44,179 bases of DNA from an uncultured Clostridia bacterium (GCA_934772445.1 CAKVMJ010000010.1:1-44179), one strand, 5' to 3'. Positions 17,184-25,830 are shown, counted from the first letter of the stretch. Made by a program: numbers and translations. Notes: generated from the letters alone by a model not told the origin.

Positions 17184-17918
17184 TTATTCAACATCGGCAT
17201 TATCAACATTATGATAAACTTCTTGAACATCATCATTATCATTTAACGCATCAATTAATTTATTAAATGAATTAATTTTATCTTCTGGAAGAGTAATATA
17301 ACTAGATGGAATTAAATCAATAGAAGCTGAAACTGTTGGAATATTATGGTTATCAAAATATTCTTTAACAGAATCAAAAGCATCTGTGGTTGTATAAATT
17401 TCAATGCAATCATCTAAGATATTCACATCATCTGCACCAGCTTCGATTGCATTCATCATTATATCATCATCACTAAAGCCTATTCCTTTTTCAACTATTA
17501 ACAATCCTTTTCTTGCAAACAAATAAGAAACGCAATTTGTTGAACCTAAACTACCACCAAATCTATCAAAATTATGTCTAACATCACTGGCGGTTCTATT
17601 CTTATTATCTGTTAAGCAATTAACGATAATTGCACTTCCTGCTGGACCATAACCCTCGTAAGTAATTTCTTCATAGTTAACTCCACCAAGTTCTCCAGAA
17701 GATTTTTTGATAACTCTTTGAATGTTATCATTAGGCATATTAACACTTTTTGCTTTTGTAATCAAATTCTTAAGTTTTGGATTACTGTTTGGGTCTGCTC
17801 CGCCAAGTTTTACTGCAACGGCAATTTCTCTACCTATTTTTGTAAACATCTTGGCATTTTGAGCATCATTCTTTTCTTTTGTATGCTTTATTGATGACCA
17901 TTTATTATGACCTGACAT
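17184..17918 (-). CDS. yebC: YebC/PmpR (TACO1) family protein
   Basis: This 244-residue protein begins with the family signature MSGHNKWSSIKHTK and contains GREIAVAVKLGG, NMPNDNIQRVIKK and YEGYGPAGSAIIV. The family was described as transcriptional regulators, but TACO1/YebC proteins are now mainly linked to helping ribosomes translate difficult proline stretches. It overlaps the preceding methyltransferase gene by 14 bases and ends the infC-rplT transcription unit, a context consistent with a translation role. Confidence 0.93.
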   Translation of the reverse strand: MSGHNKWSSIKHTKEKNDAQNAKMFTKIGREIAVAVKLGGADPNSNPKLKNLITKAKSVNMPNDNIQRVIKKSSGELGGVNYEEITYEGYGPAGSAIIVNCLTDNKNRTASDVRHNFDRFGGSLGSTNCVSYLFARKGLLIVEKGIGFSDDDIMMNAIEAGADDVNILDDCIEIYTTTDAFDSVKEYFDNHNIPTVSASIDLIPSSYITLPEDKINSFNKLIDALNDNDDVQEVYHNVDNADVE

Positions 17919-18672
17919 AATTTTTCTCCTTAATTTTATTCATTATAATACTTGCAGAAACACTTGCATTCAAACTTTCAACACCGTTTTCCATATTAAT
18001 AGAAACAACTTTATCAGCCAAATCCATCATTTTATCACTAATGCCTTGGCCTTCATTTCCAATAACTAATGCTAAATTCTTTGGAAACTCATTTATTTTT
18101 GAAATATCTTCGCCATTCATATCTGCAACTACAACATTTATCTCATTTTTCAATTTAAAATCTTTAAATTCATCAAAAGTCATCTCTTTATAATTACAAT
18201 CAAATATATATGTCATACTGCTTCTAATTGTTTTATTAACATAAGGATAAACGCTATTTATAGCAATTATATTCCTAAAGTTAAACGCCAATGCAGACCT
18301 AATAATTGCTCCAATATTTGCTGGATCCTGCAATCCTTCCAAAACAACTGTGTTATATTTTAAATCAACATTTCTATTTGGAATTTTTGCACAAGCAAAT
18401 ATATCAGCACCACTTGCAGTTTGGCTTAAATTATCTGCAACTTTTCCTGTAATTTGATAAACTTTTGAACTATATTTTTCTAATTTATTTTTGTATTTTT
18501 CATAACTTGAGTTTAGAACAAATATATGGGTTATATCCATATTTTTATCTAAACAATCAAATACAACTTTTTCTGTCTCTAAAAAACATTCGCCAAACTG
18601 ACTCGAATATTTTTTTATTTGAATCTGTTTGGCATATTTGATTAATTTATTATCTTTACTTTCTATAATCAT
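17905..18672 (-). CDS. TrmH/SpoU family RNA 2'-O-methyltransferase
   Basis: A SPOUT methyltransferase that probably methylates a ribose in rRNA. The product of 255 residues has a substrate-binding N-terminal domain and the three SpoU motifs: NIGAIIRSA, LVIGNEGQGIS and ESLNASVSASII. It lies directly after rplT, where Bacillota usually carry the YsgA-type TrmH protein. The exact target nucleotide cannot be read from the sequence. It overlaps yebC by 14 bases. Confidence 0.9.
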   Translation of the reverse strand: MIIESKDNKLIKYAKQIQIKKYSSQFGECFLETEKVVFDCLDKNMDITHIFVLNSSYEKYKNKLEKYSSKVYQITGKVADNLSQTASGADIFACAKIPNRNVDLKYNTVVLEGLQDPANIGAIIRSALAFNFRNIIAINSVYPYVNKTIRSSMTYIFDCNYKEMTFDEFKDFKLKNEINVVVADMNGEDISKINEFPKNLALVIGNEGQGISDKMMDLADKVVSINMENGVESLNASVSASIIMNKIKEKNYVRS

Positions 18673-18701
18673 AAATGTTTCCTAAATTAAAGAATTTAGA
18701 A

Positions 18702-19064
18702 CTATCTAGCGTTTGCAATAGCACCTTTTGATTGTTCTACAAGTTTTGTAAATGCATTTGCATCAGTTGCTGCAATATCAGCTAAAACTTTTCTATCTAA
18801 AGAAATGTTAGCTAATTTTAGACCATGCATAAATTGGCTATAAGACATATTATTCATTCTGCAACCAGCATTAATTCTTGCAATCCAAAGTTGACGGAAA
18901 TCTCTCTTTCTTAATTTTCTACCAACATAAGCATATTGTCCGCTCTTCATAACGGCTTGTTTTGCAACTCTATAAAGTTTGCTTCTTGAACCCCAGTAAC
19001 CTTTTGCTGCTCTTAAAGTTTTTCTTCTTTTCTTAACTGCGTTAACTGCTCTTTTAATTCTCAT
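18702..19064 (-). CDS. rplT: 50S ribosomal protein L20
   Basis: L20 is an early-assembly 23S rRNA binder and the usual repressor of its own infC-rpmI-rplT operon. The 120-residue product has the basic N-terminal extension (RIKRAVNAVKKRRK, AAKGYWGSRSKLYR) and the globular WIARINAGCRMNNMSYS region. It is 14 bases after rpmI with GGGAG before the ATG. The leader at 19842-19939 is its likely regulatory target. Confidence 0.98.
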   Translation of the reverse strand: MRIKRAVNAVKKRRKTLRAAKGYWGSRSKLYRVAKQAVMKSGQYAYVGRKLRKRDFRQLWIARINAGCRMNNMSYSQFMHGLKLANISLDRKVLADIAATDANAFTKLVEQSKGAIANAR

Positions 19065-19078
19065 ACTTTTCTCTCCCT

Positions 19079-19273
19079 TTAAGCACCAAGCATTGCCTTG
19101 ATATTCTTTTCATCAGATTTCTTAACATAAGTAGCTTTTCTTAAGCCTCTTTTTCTATCTTGAGATTTCTTTGTTAAGATATGGCGATGGTTTTGTTTAT
19201 TTCTTTTAATAACTCCAGATTTTTTTAACTTAAATCTCTTTTTTGCACTAGAGTTTGTTTTCATTTTAGGCAT
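19079..19273 (-). CDS. rpmI: 50S ribosomal protein L35
   Basis: A 64-residue basic protein starting MPKMKTNSSAKKRFK, with the internal HRHILTKKS segment of L35. The length is normal. It lies between infC and rplT in the universally conserved order. Confidence 0.98.
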   Translation of the reverse strand: MPKMKTNSSAKKRFKLKKSGVIKRNKQNHRHILTKKSQDRKRGLRKATYVKKSDEKNIKAMLGA

Positions 19274-19294
19274 AATGTTTTCTCCTTTAAAGTT

Positions 19295-19816
19295 TTAATT
19301 TTTATTATTAGTAGTATTTGGTGATAACACCATTATAATTTGCTTACCATTCAACTCAGGTTTACTGGTAATTGTACAAACATCACTAAGCATTTCGTAA
19401 AATTTTTCCATAATAGGCATACCCATTTGAGGATTTGCAAGTTGACGACCAAACATTCTTAATGAAACTTTTACTTTATCGCCATTTAATAAAAATTTCC
19501 TAACATTTTTGGCTTTGAATTGCATATCATTTTCTGCAATATTCAAACTTAATTGCATACCTTTAACTTCTGCAACTTTTTGTTTTTTCTTGGCTTCTTT
19601 TTCTTTTTTAGCCATATCAAAACGATGTTTGCCATAATCCATTACACGGCATACAGGTGGAGTGGCATTTGGTGAAAGTAATACTAAATCATAACCTTCT
19701 TTTTCTGCCAATTCCATAGCTTGTTTTAGCTCAACAACTCCGTGTTGAGTTCCATCACTTCCAATTAATCTTACTGGACTTACAGTGATTTGTTCGTTAA
19801 TTAATAACTCTTTAAT
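19295..19816 (-). CDS. infC: Translation initiation factor IF-3 (ATT start)
   Basis: IF-3 keeps ribosomal subunits apart and checks start codon selection. An ATG-only reading begins at 19717 and would delete the N-terminal region. The same frame is open for 33 more codons back to an ATT at 19816, nine bases after GGAGG, giving a 173-residue protein. The added residues include INEQI and VRLIGSDG, the standard IF-3 N-terminus, followed by PPVCRVMDYGKHRFD and the C-terminal domain. Use of ATT for infC is known in other bacteria, where IF-3 discriminates against it and so limits its own synthesis; the same control is inferred here. Confidence 0.95.
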   Translation of the reverse strand: MKELLINEQITVSPVRLIGSDGTQHGVVELKQAMELAEKEGYDLVLLSPNATPPVCRVMDYGKHRFDMAKKEKEAKKKQKVAEVKGMQLSLNIAENDMQFKAKNVRKFLLNGDKVKVSLRMFGRQLANPQMGMPIMEKFYEMLSDVCTITSKPELNGKQIIMVLSPNTTNNKN

Positions 19817-19841
19817 AGTGGTTTACCTCCAAATTTTTTTA

Positions 19842-19939
19842 AAGAAAAAGTGAGTAAATTATTACCCACTCCTCACAAAAACAAAAATATGTTTTACTCT
19901 AACAAATGCATCTATTTTCGCTTCGTTAGGTGAGAAGTG
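19842..19939 (-). promoter_or_regulatory. Candidate L20 leader with attenuator and alternative pairing
   Basis: The roughly 145-nt infC leader contains a terminator: GTGGGTAA with TTACTCAC (19862-19869 with 19850-19857) followed by TTTTTCTT. Upstream, CACTTCTCAC (19930-19939) can pair over 10 bp (one G-U) with GTGAGGAGTG (19867-19876), which overlaps the terminator's 5' arm and so would prevent it forming. Directly inside this pairing is an 8-bp stem (19922-19929 with 19899-19906). This matches the known logic of L20-controlled attenuation of infC-rpmI-rplT in Bacillota. Binding by L20 is inferred. Confidence 0.75.
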
Positions 19940-19967
19940 AACTTCTACTTGTTTCTTAACCGAGAGT

Positions 19968-19996
19968 ATTTTATATCAAAATACAGAAAATGTCAA
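19968..19996 (-). promoter_or_regulatory. Promoter of the infC operon
   Basis: Perfect -35 TTGACA (19991-19996), 17-bp spacer, -10 TAAAAT (19968-19973). The start site should be near 19961, giving the long leader described separately. Confidence 0.8.
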
Positions 19997-20085
19997 GAGT
20001 TTACAAATATTTTTATTTATTTTTTTGATTTTTTGTTAACTTTATTAAATTTCAAGTAAAATTGCCATTTTAAGCCTCAAATCAG

Positions 20086-21309
20086 CTATTGTTTAACCAT
20101 CCAATCTATATAAATTCCAAAGCCTTTACTTGCATCATTTAAAAATACATGGGTTACAGCACCAACAAGTTTACCATTTTGTATAATTGGGCTACCACTC
20201 ATTCCTTGCACAATTCCACCAGTTCTTTTTAAAAGCTCTGTATCAATCACTCTTAAAATCATACTTTTTTCATTTGAATTTTTTTGAAAATTTGTTTTTA
20301 TTATCTCTATATCATAACTTTTTATATTTTTACCATCAATACACGATAATATCTTTGCTTTACCTGGTTTTACTGTGGCTTTTCCACCAACTTCAATTGG
20401 TGATTTTTCCTCTATAAAATCCAATATTGCATCATCTTCTAAATTACCAAAAACACCATACTCGCAATTTTTATCAACATTTCCTAGAGGTTTTTGATAT
20501 TCAGAAAATGTACCCATTAATTGTCCTGCTTTACCACTTTCACCTTCCTTTACCCCAATTACTCTACAATCATATATTGAACCATCACTTATTTCATATC
20601 CTTTTTTATTATCACCAATACTCACTGCGTGACCTAATGCACCAAATCTTGAAGTTTCTTCATTAAAAAATGTAAGCGTACCAACACCTAAGGTGGTATC
20701 TTTAACCCAAACACCCAATTTATATGATTTTGTTTGAATATCTAATGCTGGCTTTATTTTATATGTTTGCAATTCATTCTCTCGCATTACAACACAATCT
20801 ACATCGTTTAATCCATCATATAACGCCAAAAATTTAACTATATCATTACTACAATTAATCTCTTTATCATTTAATTTTGTTATAATATCACCAATTTTTA
20901 AACCACTATCTTTAAATGGATTTTTCTTACCTTCTTTAGTTAGGATATAATTACCACCAATAATTATTGCACCACGACTTTTCAAACTAAAACCTAAGCA
21001 ATCACCACCAGCGTAATAATTCAAGTTATCAACGACTTTAACCTTTAAATTCTTGATATTTATTAAGTTAAATAACCTATACTTCACCACATATTCTTTA
21101 ATTTCTTCATCAGCTTCAGGACTAAATACATCGGCAATTAAATTACTATCTATAAAATTATTTGACTTTAATGAATCAAATTCAGCTTTTGTTAGAATAT
21201 CTCCATCTGTTAGATTATTAAGTTTATCAAAAGGAAATTTTACAAAATAGTAAACAAAAAAAATTGCAATTAGTATAAATAATAAATGTTTTAATTTACC
21301 TAATTGCAT
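20086..21309 (-). CDS. spoIVB: SpoIVB-type sporulation serine peptidase
   Basis: SpoIVB is the forespore-secreted S55 peptidase that starts pro-sigma-K processing. The 407-residue product has an N-terminal membrane helix (about 8-26), a PDZ domain (about 105-185) and the peptidase domain. The serine lies in QGMSGSPIIQNGK (Ser371), with His227 in GALGH and Asp356; the spacing closely matches the known B. subtilis triad, so I infer an active enzyme. It follows recN as in other spore formers, but the next gene is infC rather than spo0A. The ATG has GGAG seven bases upstream. No clear promoter or forespore-type promoter was found in the recN gap. Confidence 0.94.
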   Translation of the reverse strand: MQLGKLKHLLFILIAIFFVYYFVKFPFDKLNNLTDGDILTKAEFDSLKSNNFIDSNLIADVFSPEADEEIKEYVVKYRLFNLINIKNLKVKVVDNLNYYAGGDCLGFSLKSRGAIIIGGNYILTKEGKKNPFKDSGLKIGDIITKLNDKEINCSNDIVKFLALYDGLNDVDCVVMRENELQTYKIKPALDIQTKSYKLGVWVKDTTLGVGTLTFFNEETSRFGALGHAVSIGDNKKGYEISDGSIYDCRVIGVKEGESGKAGQLMGTFSEYQKPLGNVDKNCEYGVFGNLEDDAILDFIEEKSPIEVGGKATVKPGKAKILSCIDGKNIKSYDIEIIKTNFQKNSNEKSMILRVIDTELLKRTGGIVQGMSGSPIIQNGKLVGAVTHVFLNDASKGFGIYIDWMVKQ

Positions 21310-21418
21310 ATTTAATCTCCTTTATAATTTAAAAATTTTGTCAAATATTAAAAACTTATATATTTTTAGTATCAATAAATTTATCAAAAATTATTCGGAA
21401 TATTATAATCTTTTCAAT

Positions 21419-23134
21419 TTAATTTTCAATTAAAGTTTTCTTAAAATTTTCGCTTTCTTCAATTAATTTTGTTGCGTGTAATTTTGCATAATCAGCATTA
21501 TCCATAATACCAATCATTCTTGTGATTTCAGCTATTTTTTCATCATAATTTAGTAATTGAAGGCTTGTATAGGTTTTATCATCTTTTTCAAATTTCAAAA
21601 CTTTATAGTGATTATCTGCAAAAGATGCAATCTGTGCTAAGTGAGTTATACATAAAACTTGATTATGTTTTGAAATTTGTGAGATTTTCTTTGCTACAAC
21701 CGAACCTACAGCTCCACCAATACCAGTATCTATCTCATCAAATACAAAAGTTTTAAAACTATCCATATTATTTGCAACACATTTCAACGCCAATGAAAAT
21801 CTACTTAATTCACCACCAGAAATGATTTTTTGCATTGGTTTAACTGGTTCACCTAAGTTTGCACTAAAGAAAAATTCAATTTCATCAGCACCATTTGAAT
21901 TTACCAATTTTTCTATATTTTCTTCAGATAAATCGTTCTTAAAATCTATTTTAAAACTTGCACTCTTCATTCCTAAATCTTTCAATTCAGATAAAATGGC
22001 TTTTTCAAATGCAATAGCTTTTTCTTTTCTTATTTTTTGAATATCTTTACAAATATCTAAGATTGTCTTTATGATATTTTCCCTTTCTACAGACAATTTA
22101 TTTAATTCAGCTTCAGAATTTTCCAATTTAACGAGCCTTGCTTTAGATTTTTCTAAATAAGCAAAAATATCTTCAATTGAATTCCCATACTTACGCTTTA
22201 AATCTCTTATAAAATCTAACCTATCTTCAATTTTATTTAATTCATCTTCACTAAAATCTAAGCTTTTTTCTTTTTCCTTTAAATCATCACAAATATCAAT
22301 AATTTCATACCTTAAATTTTGAAGTCTTTCTACAAATGAATTAAGGTCATCATCTATATTTTTTACGGAATTTAGACCATTTATAGCACATTTTATATAG
22401 TTTTCTAAACTTACATTATATTGCAGATTTGAATTAGCTTCTTTTATGGCATCAAATATTTTTTCACTATTTAAAATTAGTTTTTTCTTATCTGCCAATT
22501 CTTCTTCCTCGCCAGACTTCAAATTTGCTTTTTCAATCTGCTCAATTTCAAACTTAATTAATTCTATCTCCTTTTCACGGTTCTCACCCAGCCCTCCAAG
22601 CTCTTTTAGAGAAGCATCAATATCTTTTAAGGATTTTAAACTACTCACCAATTTAACCTTATGAGGCGTTAATGATTTACCACAAAAAGAATCTAAAAAT
22701 GCTAAATGATTTTTATTATCTAACAAAATAAAATTATCGTGTTGACCAAAAATATCAACTAAAAATGCAGTTAGTTTTTTATAAGAAGATAATGTAAAAA
22801 TCTCATTATTAATTCTACATTCATTTTTATTATCTCTACTCATTTTTCTTGATAGTTTTACAATATTCTCTATATCTAAATCAAATTCTTTAAATAACTC
22901 AATTAAATCCGAATTTAATTCATCAATTTCAAAAACTCCTTCAACAAAAGCCATATCTGTTCCATCTTTAATTAAAGATTTATCGGCTTTTGCTCCAAGC
23001 AAAAAGTTTAAAGAATCTATGATTATAGATTTTCCTGCACCTGTTTCACCTGTAAGAATATTAAAACCATTTCCAAATTCAATTTTAACTTCATCAATCA
23101 ATGCAATATTTTTAATCTTTAGAGTTTTTATCAT
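21419..23134 (-). CDS. recN: DNA repair protein RecN
   Basis: RecN is an SMC-like ATPase recruited early to double-strand breaks. The 571-residue product has Walker A GETGAGKSIIIDSL near the N-terminus, a long coiled-coil middle rich in Lys/Glu/Leu, the ABC signature region ISGGELSRFSLALK, and Walker B FVFDEIDTGIGG. Length is normal. It has its own promoter (23154-23181) below the argR terminator and continues into spoIVB. Confidence 0.97.
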   Translation of the reverse strand: MIKTLKIKNIALIDEVKIEFGNGFNILTGETGAGKSIIIDSLNFLLGAKADKSLIKDGTDMAFVEGVFEIDELNSDLIELFKEFDLDIENIVKLSRKMSRDNKNECRINNEIFTLSSYKKLTAFLVDIFGQHDNFILLDNKNHLAFLDSFCGKSLTPHKVKLVSSLKSLKDIDASLKELGGLGENREKEIELIKFEIEQIEKANLKSGEEEELADKKKLILNSEKIFDAIKEANSNLQYNVSLENYIKCAINGLNSVKNIDDDLNSFVERLQNLRYEIIDICDDLKEKEKSLDFSEDELNKIEDRLDFIRDLKRKYGNSIEDIFAYLEKSKARLVKLENSEAELNKLSVERENIIKTILDICKDIQKIRKEKAIAFEKAILSELKDLGMKSASFKIDFKNDLSEENIEKLVNSNGADEIEFFFSANLGEPVKPMQKIISGGELSRFSLALKCVANNMDSFKTFVFDEIDTGIGGAVGSVVAKKISQISKHNQVLCITHLAQIASFADNHYKVLKFEKDDKTYTSLQLLNYDEKIAEITRMIGIMDNADYAKLHATKLIEESENFKKTLIEN

Positions 23135-23153
23135 ACATTTATACCTTCAATAA

Positions 23154-23181
23154 ATTATACCAAATAAATACAAAATCTCAA
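23154..23181 (-). promoter_or_regulatory. Promoter of recN-spoIVB
   Basis: -35 TTGAGA (23176-23181), 16-bp spacer, perfect -10 TATAAT (23154-23159). It ends 19 bp before the recN start codon. I saw no obvious LexA-type palindrome over it. Confidence 0.7.
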
Positions 23182-23211
23182 ACGGAATTAGTACATTTAT
23201 TCTATAAAACA

Positions 23212-23238
23212 AACAAAAAACAGGGATTTAACCCTGCT
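23212..23238 (-). terminator. Terminator after argR
   Basis: A CAGGG/CCCTG stem (23221-23225 with 23232-23236), extendable by an A-T and G-U pair, with a 6-nt loop, is followed by TTTTTTGTTTG on the minus strand directly after the argR stop. Confidence 0.8.
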
Positions 23239-23240
23239 TA

Positions 23241-23696
23241 CTATTTTGCAATAATTCCCGAAAGTTTTTCCTTAACTGAATAAGAATCTTCCAAATCGTT
23301 AGTAATTATCATCACTGTATCATCACCATATGTACAACCAAGAATTTGAGCGATTCCTAATTGGTCTATTAATGAAGAAACATAACTTGCAGTTCCCTTC
23401 ATAACTTTTACAACCAATAAATTCATTGCTGTTTTCAATGATATAACGCACTCTTTTAAGATAGCTAAATTCTTATTGGAAATTGTTTGGACAGATGATG
23501 AAACTATAGCATATTTATATTTTTTTGAATCAGATAAGATTTTTATTAAACCTAATTCTTTAATATCTCTTGAAATTGTGGCTTGAGTTACATCAAACTT
23601 CGCCTCTCTTAAAGCATCAACTAATTCTTCTTGTGTTTCAATTTCATTTTGAGATATTATTTCTAAAATTTTTGATTGCCTTGAATTACGAGCCAT
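23241..23696 (-). CDS. argR: Arginine repressor ArgR/AhrC
   Basis: ArgR is an arginine-responsive hexameric repressor of arginine biosynthesis genes. The 151-residue product has an N-terminal winged helix-turn-helix (TQATISRDIKELGLIK, about 36-51) and a C-terminal oligomerisation and arginine-binding domain with GCTYGDDTVMIIT. Its promoter region carries palindromes resembling ARG boxes, suggesting autoregulation. Its place before recN is standard for Bacillota. No arginine biosynthesis genes are in the window, so its targets lie elsewhere. Confidence 0.95.
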   Translation of the reverse strand: MARNSRQSKILEIISQNEIETQEELVDALREAKFDVTQATISRDIKELGLIKILSDSKKYKYAIVSSSVQTISNKNLAILKECVISLKTAMNLLVVKVMKGTASYVSSLIDQLGIAQILGCTYGDDTVMIITNDLEDSYSVKEKLSGIIAK

Positions 23697-23737
23697 CTTA
23701 AAAAACTCCTAGTTTGTATTTTTTCTATCTGTAAGTA

Positions 23738-23815
23738 TTTATAATTATACAATATAAATTTTCTTTATGCAAGCCATTTTGAATAATTATTCATAAAAAT
23801 TTTTATAATTATACA
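23738..23815. promoter_or_regulatory. ARG-box-like operators at the argR promoter
   Basis: Three elements resemble ArgR sites. TGAATAATTATTCA at 23780-23793 is a perfect 14-bp palindrome matching the TGAAT-N4-ATTCA core, just upstream of the -35. Two copies of TGTATAATTATA (read on the minus strand) lie over the -10 (about 23740-23751) and further upstream (about 23804-23815). Paired boxes spanning a promoter are the normal layout for ArgR repression. Binding itself is inferred. Confidence 0.65.
23744..23772 (-). promoter_or_regulatory. Promoter of argR
   Basis: -35 TTGCAT (23767-23772), 17-bp spacer, perfect -10 TATAAT (23744-23749). The -10 lies within the ARG-box-like sequence TGTATAATTATAAA. 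Confidence 0.75.
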
Positions 23816-23865
23816 TTTTCTATATTTTGCCTTTATTTAAAAGAATTTTTATATTTTTAGATAAG

Positions 23866-23912
23866 AAAAACACTATTAAAATTAATAATTATTCATTGTT
23901 TTAATAGTGTTT
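23866..23912 (-). terminator. Terminator after proS with an ARG-box-like loop
   Basis: A perfect 14-bp stem (23868-23881 with 23899-23912) with a 17-nt loop is followed on the minus strand by TTTTTCTTAT. It lies 26 bp beyond the proS stop. The loop contains TGAATAATTATTAA, a near match to the palindrome at the argR promoter. Confidence 0.8.
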
Positions 23913-23938
23913 AACTTATTTTATATTAATTAAAAAGA

Positions 23939-25612
23939 TTAAAACTTATTTAAGATTTCTTCTTTTGAAAACATTTCTTTATTTAAAGATTTTCTTTCAA
24001 TATATTCCACTTTGCCATCTTTAGCATCTCTACCAACAATAACTATATGTGGAACACCAATAAGTTCTGCATCGGTTAATTTAACACCGATTTGTTCGCT
24101 TCTATCATCTAACAACACTTCAACACCTTTAGCTTCTAATGTGTTATGAATTTCTTCAGCTAAAGCTTTTTGTGTTTCATCTTTTGAATTAACAATTATA
24201 ATATAAACTCTATATGGTGCGATTTCCTCTGGAAGAATTATTCCCTTATCATCGCTGAATTGTTCAACCATAGCACTTAATGTTCTTGTAACCCCAATAC
24301 CATAAGAACCAGTTTGCATATATTGGCTCTTACCGTTTTCATCTAAGAATTTAACATCAAGCATCTTGCTATATTTTGTTTCTTGTTTGAAAATATGTCC
24401 AACTTCAATTCCTCTAATTGAAGATAATTTATTACCACAATGTGAGCATAAATCTCCCTCAACAACTTTTTTAATATCAGCAAACTTATCAATATGCAAA
24501 TCACTTAAATTAACATTATCATAATGATAATCTTTTTCATTTGCACCTATAATAAAGTCTGACATATTTTTAACACTTTCATCTGCTACAACCACGCAAT
24601 TCTTCAATCCAATAGCACCAACAAATCCTGCAACGCTACCAATTGATTCAATTTCTTGATGGCTTGCCAATTCCAATTTAATGGTATTACCAAGAGCGTG
24701 ACCAAGCTTAACATCTTCAACTTCTCTATCACCCGGAACTAATGCAACTGCAACACCTTTATCATACGAATAAACAACAGCTTTTAAAAATTCGTTTTCT
24801 TTTTTATTAAAGAACTTAGCTAAATCTGCAATAGTTTTTTCATTTGGGGTATGGTCTTTTTTCATAGCTTTACCAGATGGTTTTACTGGATTAATAACCT
24901 CTTTACATTCAGCTTTTTCTGTGTTTGCAGAGTAGCCACAATTATTACAGATTATAATCTCATCTTCACCGATATTAGATTTAACCATAAATTCTTGGCT
25001 AGCATCTCCACCCATTGTACCATTATCTGCATCGACGATAACAAAATCAAGTCCTAGTCTATTAAAGATTTTGATATATGCTTCTTTCATTGTGTTATAA
25101 GATTTATCCAATCCAGCCAAATCTTTATCATAAGAATAAGCATCTTTCATTAAAAATTCTTTACATCTCATTAATCCAAATCTTGACCTAACTTCATCTC
25201 TGAATTTTGTTTGGATTTGATATAAAGTTACAGGTAGTTGCTTATAACTAGTGATTGCATCTTTAACCACACCTGCAAAAATCTCTTCGTGAGATGGACC
25301 TAAGCACATTTCTTTACCAGTTCTATCTGTTAACCTAAACATACTAGCGCCGAAATGTTCTGCACGGCTAGCATAAACTTCTATTGGAAGAAGGCTACTC
25401 ATTATTGTTTCGCAAGCACCAGCTTTATCCATTTCTTCTCTAATTACATCAGTTAATTTATGCAATGCTCTAATTCCTAAAGGCAAAAATACATATATTC
25501 CTGCTGCTTGTTTCTTTATATAACCTGCTCTAACTAGTAATTTATGACTATTAATTTCAGCATCAGCAGGATTCTCTCTATAAGTTTTAAAAAACATTTT
25601 TGAAATTTTCAT
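23939..25612 (-). CDS. proS: Prolyl-tRNA synthetase
   Basis: ProRS charges tRNA-Pro. The 557-residue product is the bacterial form, with class II motif 1 near GIRALHKLTDVIREEMDKAG, motif 2 KFRDEVRSRFGLMR, motif 3 GSYGIGVTRTLSAMVEQ, and a YbaK-like editing insertion between motifs 2 and 3. Two CxxC pairs (CNNC near residue 225 and CSHC later) flank the insertion. A C-terminal anticodon-binding domain follows. It is 11 bases after xseB and ends that transcription unit, in a place usually occupied by folD, isoprenoid or tlyA genes in relatives. Confidence 0.97.
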   Translation of the reverse strand: MKISKMFFKTYRENPADAEINSHKLLVRAGYIKKQAAGIYVFLPLGIRALHKLTDVIREEMDKAGACETIMSSLLPIEVYASRAEHFGASMFRLTDRTGKEMCLGPSHEEIFAGVVKDAITSYKQLPVTLYQIQTKFRDEVRSRFGLMRCKEFLMKDAYSYDKDLAGLDKSYNTMKEAYIKIFNRLGLDFVIVDADNGTMGGDASQEFMVKSNIGEDEIIICNNCGYSANTEKAECKEVINPVKPSGKAMKKDHTPNEKTIADLAKFFNKKENEFLKAVVYSYDKGVAVALVPGDREVEDVKLGHALGNTIKLELASHQEIESIGSVAGFVGAIGLKNCVVVADESVKNMSDFIIGANEKDYHYDNVNLSDLHIDKFADIKKVVEGDLCSHCGNKLSSIRGIEVGHIFKQETKYSKMLDVKFLDENGKSQYMQTGSYGIGVTRTLSAMVEQFSDDKGIILPEEIAPYRVYIIIVNSKDETQKALAEEIHNTLEAKGVEVLLDDRSEQIGVKLTDAELIGVPHIVIVGRDAKDGKVEYIERKSLNKEMFSKEEILNKF

Positions 25613-25623
25613 AATTTATCCTT

Positions 25624-25830
25624 TTAATCAAACTGAATTTCTTTTAATTCTTCAACTTCTTTCTTTAGAACTGTAACTTTGCCTTTTGCCTCATTTAAAG
25701 ATTTATAGCAATCTTTAACAAGTTCTACGCCTTCATTAAAAAGCCTTAGGCTTTCATCTAAAGAAATAGTTTCATCTTCGATTTTTTCAGTTATATCTTT
25801 TAAATTTTTTAATTTATCATCAATATTCAT
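25624..25830 (-). CDS. xseB: Exodeoxyribonuclease VII small subunit
   Basis: The small subunit of the single-strand nuclease that cuts DNA into acid-soluble oligonucleotides. The 68-residue, mainly helical product has the family core ISLDESLRLFNEGVELVK. It follows xseA immediately, with no gap. Confidence 0.93.
   Translation of the reverse strand: MNIDDKLKNLKDITEKIEDETISLDESLRLFNEGVELVKDCYKSLNEAKGKVTVLKKEVEELKEIQFD

Noticed and set aside
21310..21418. Forespore-type promoter for spoIVB
   Set aside because: No convincing forespore sigma-factor consensus, and the TTGACA seen is only 12 bp from TATAAA, so nothing could be supported.
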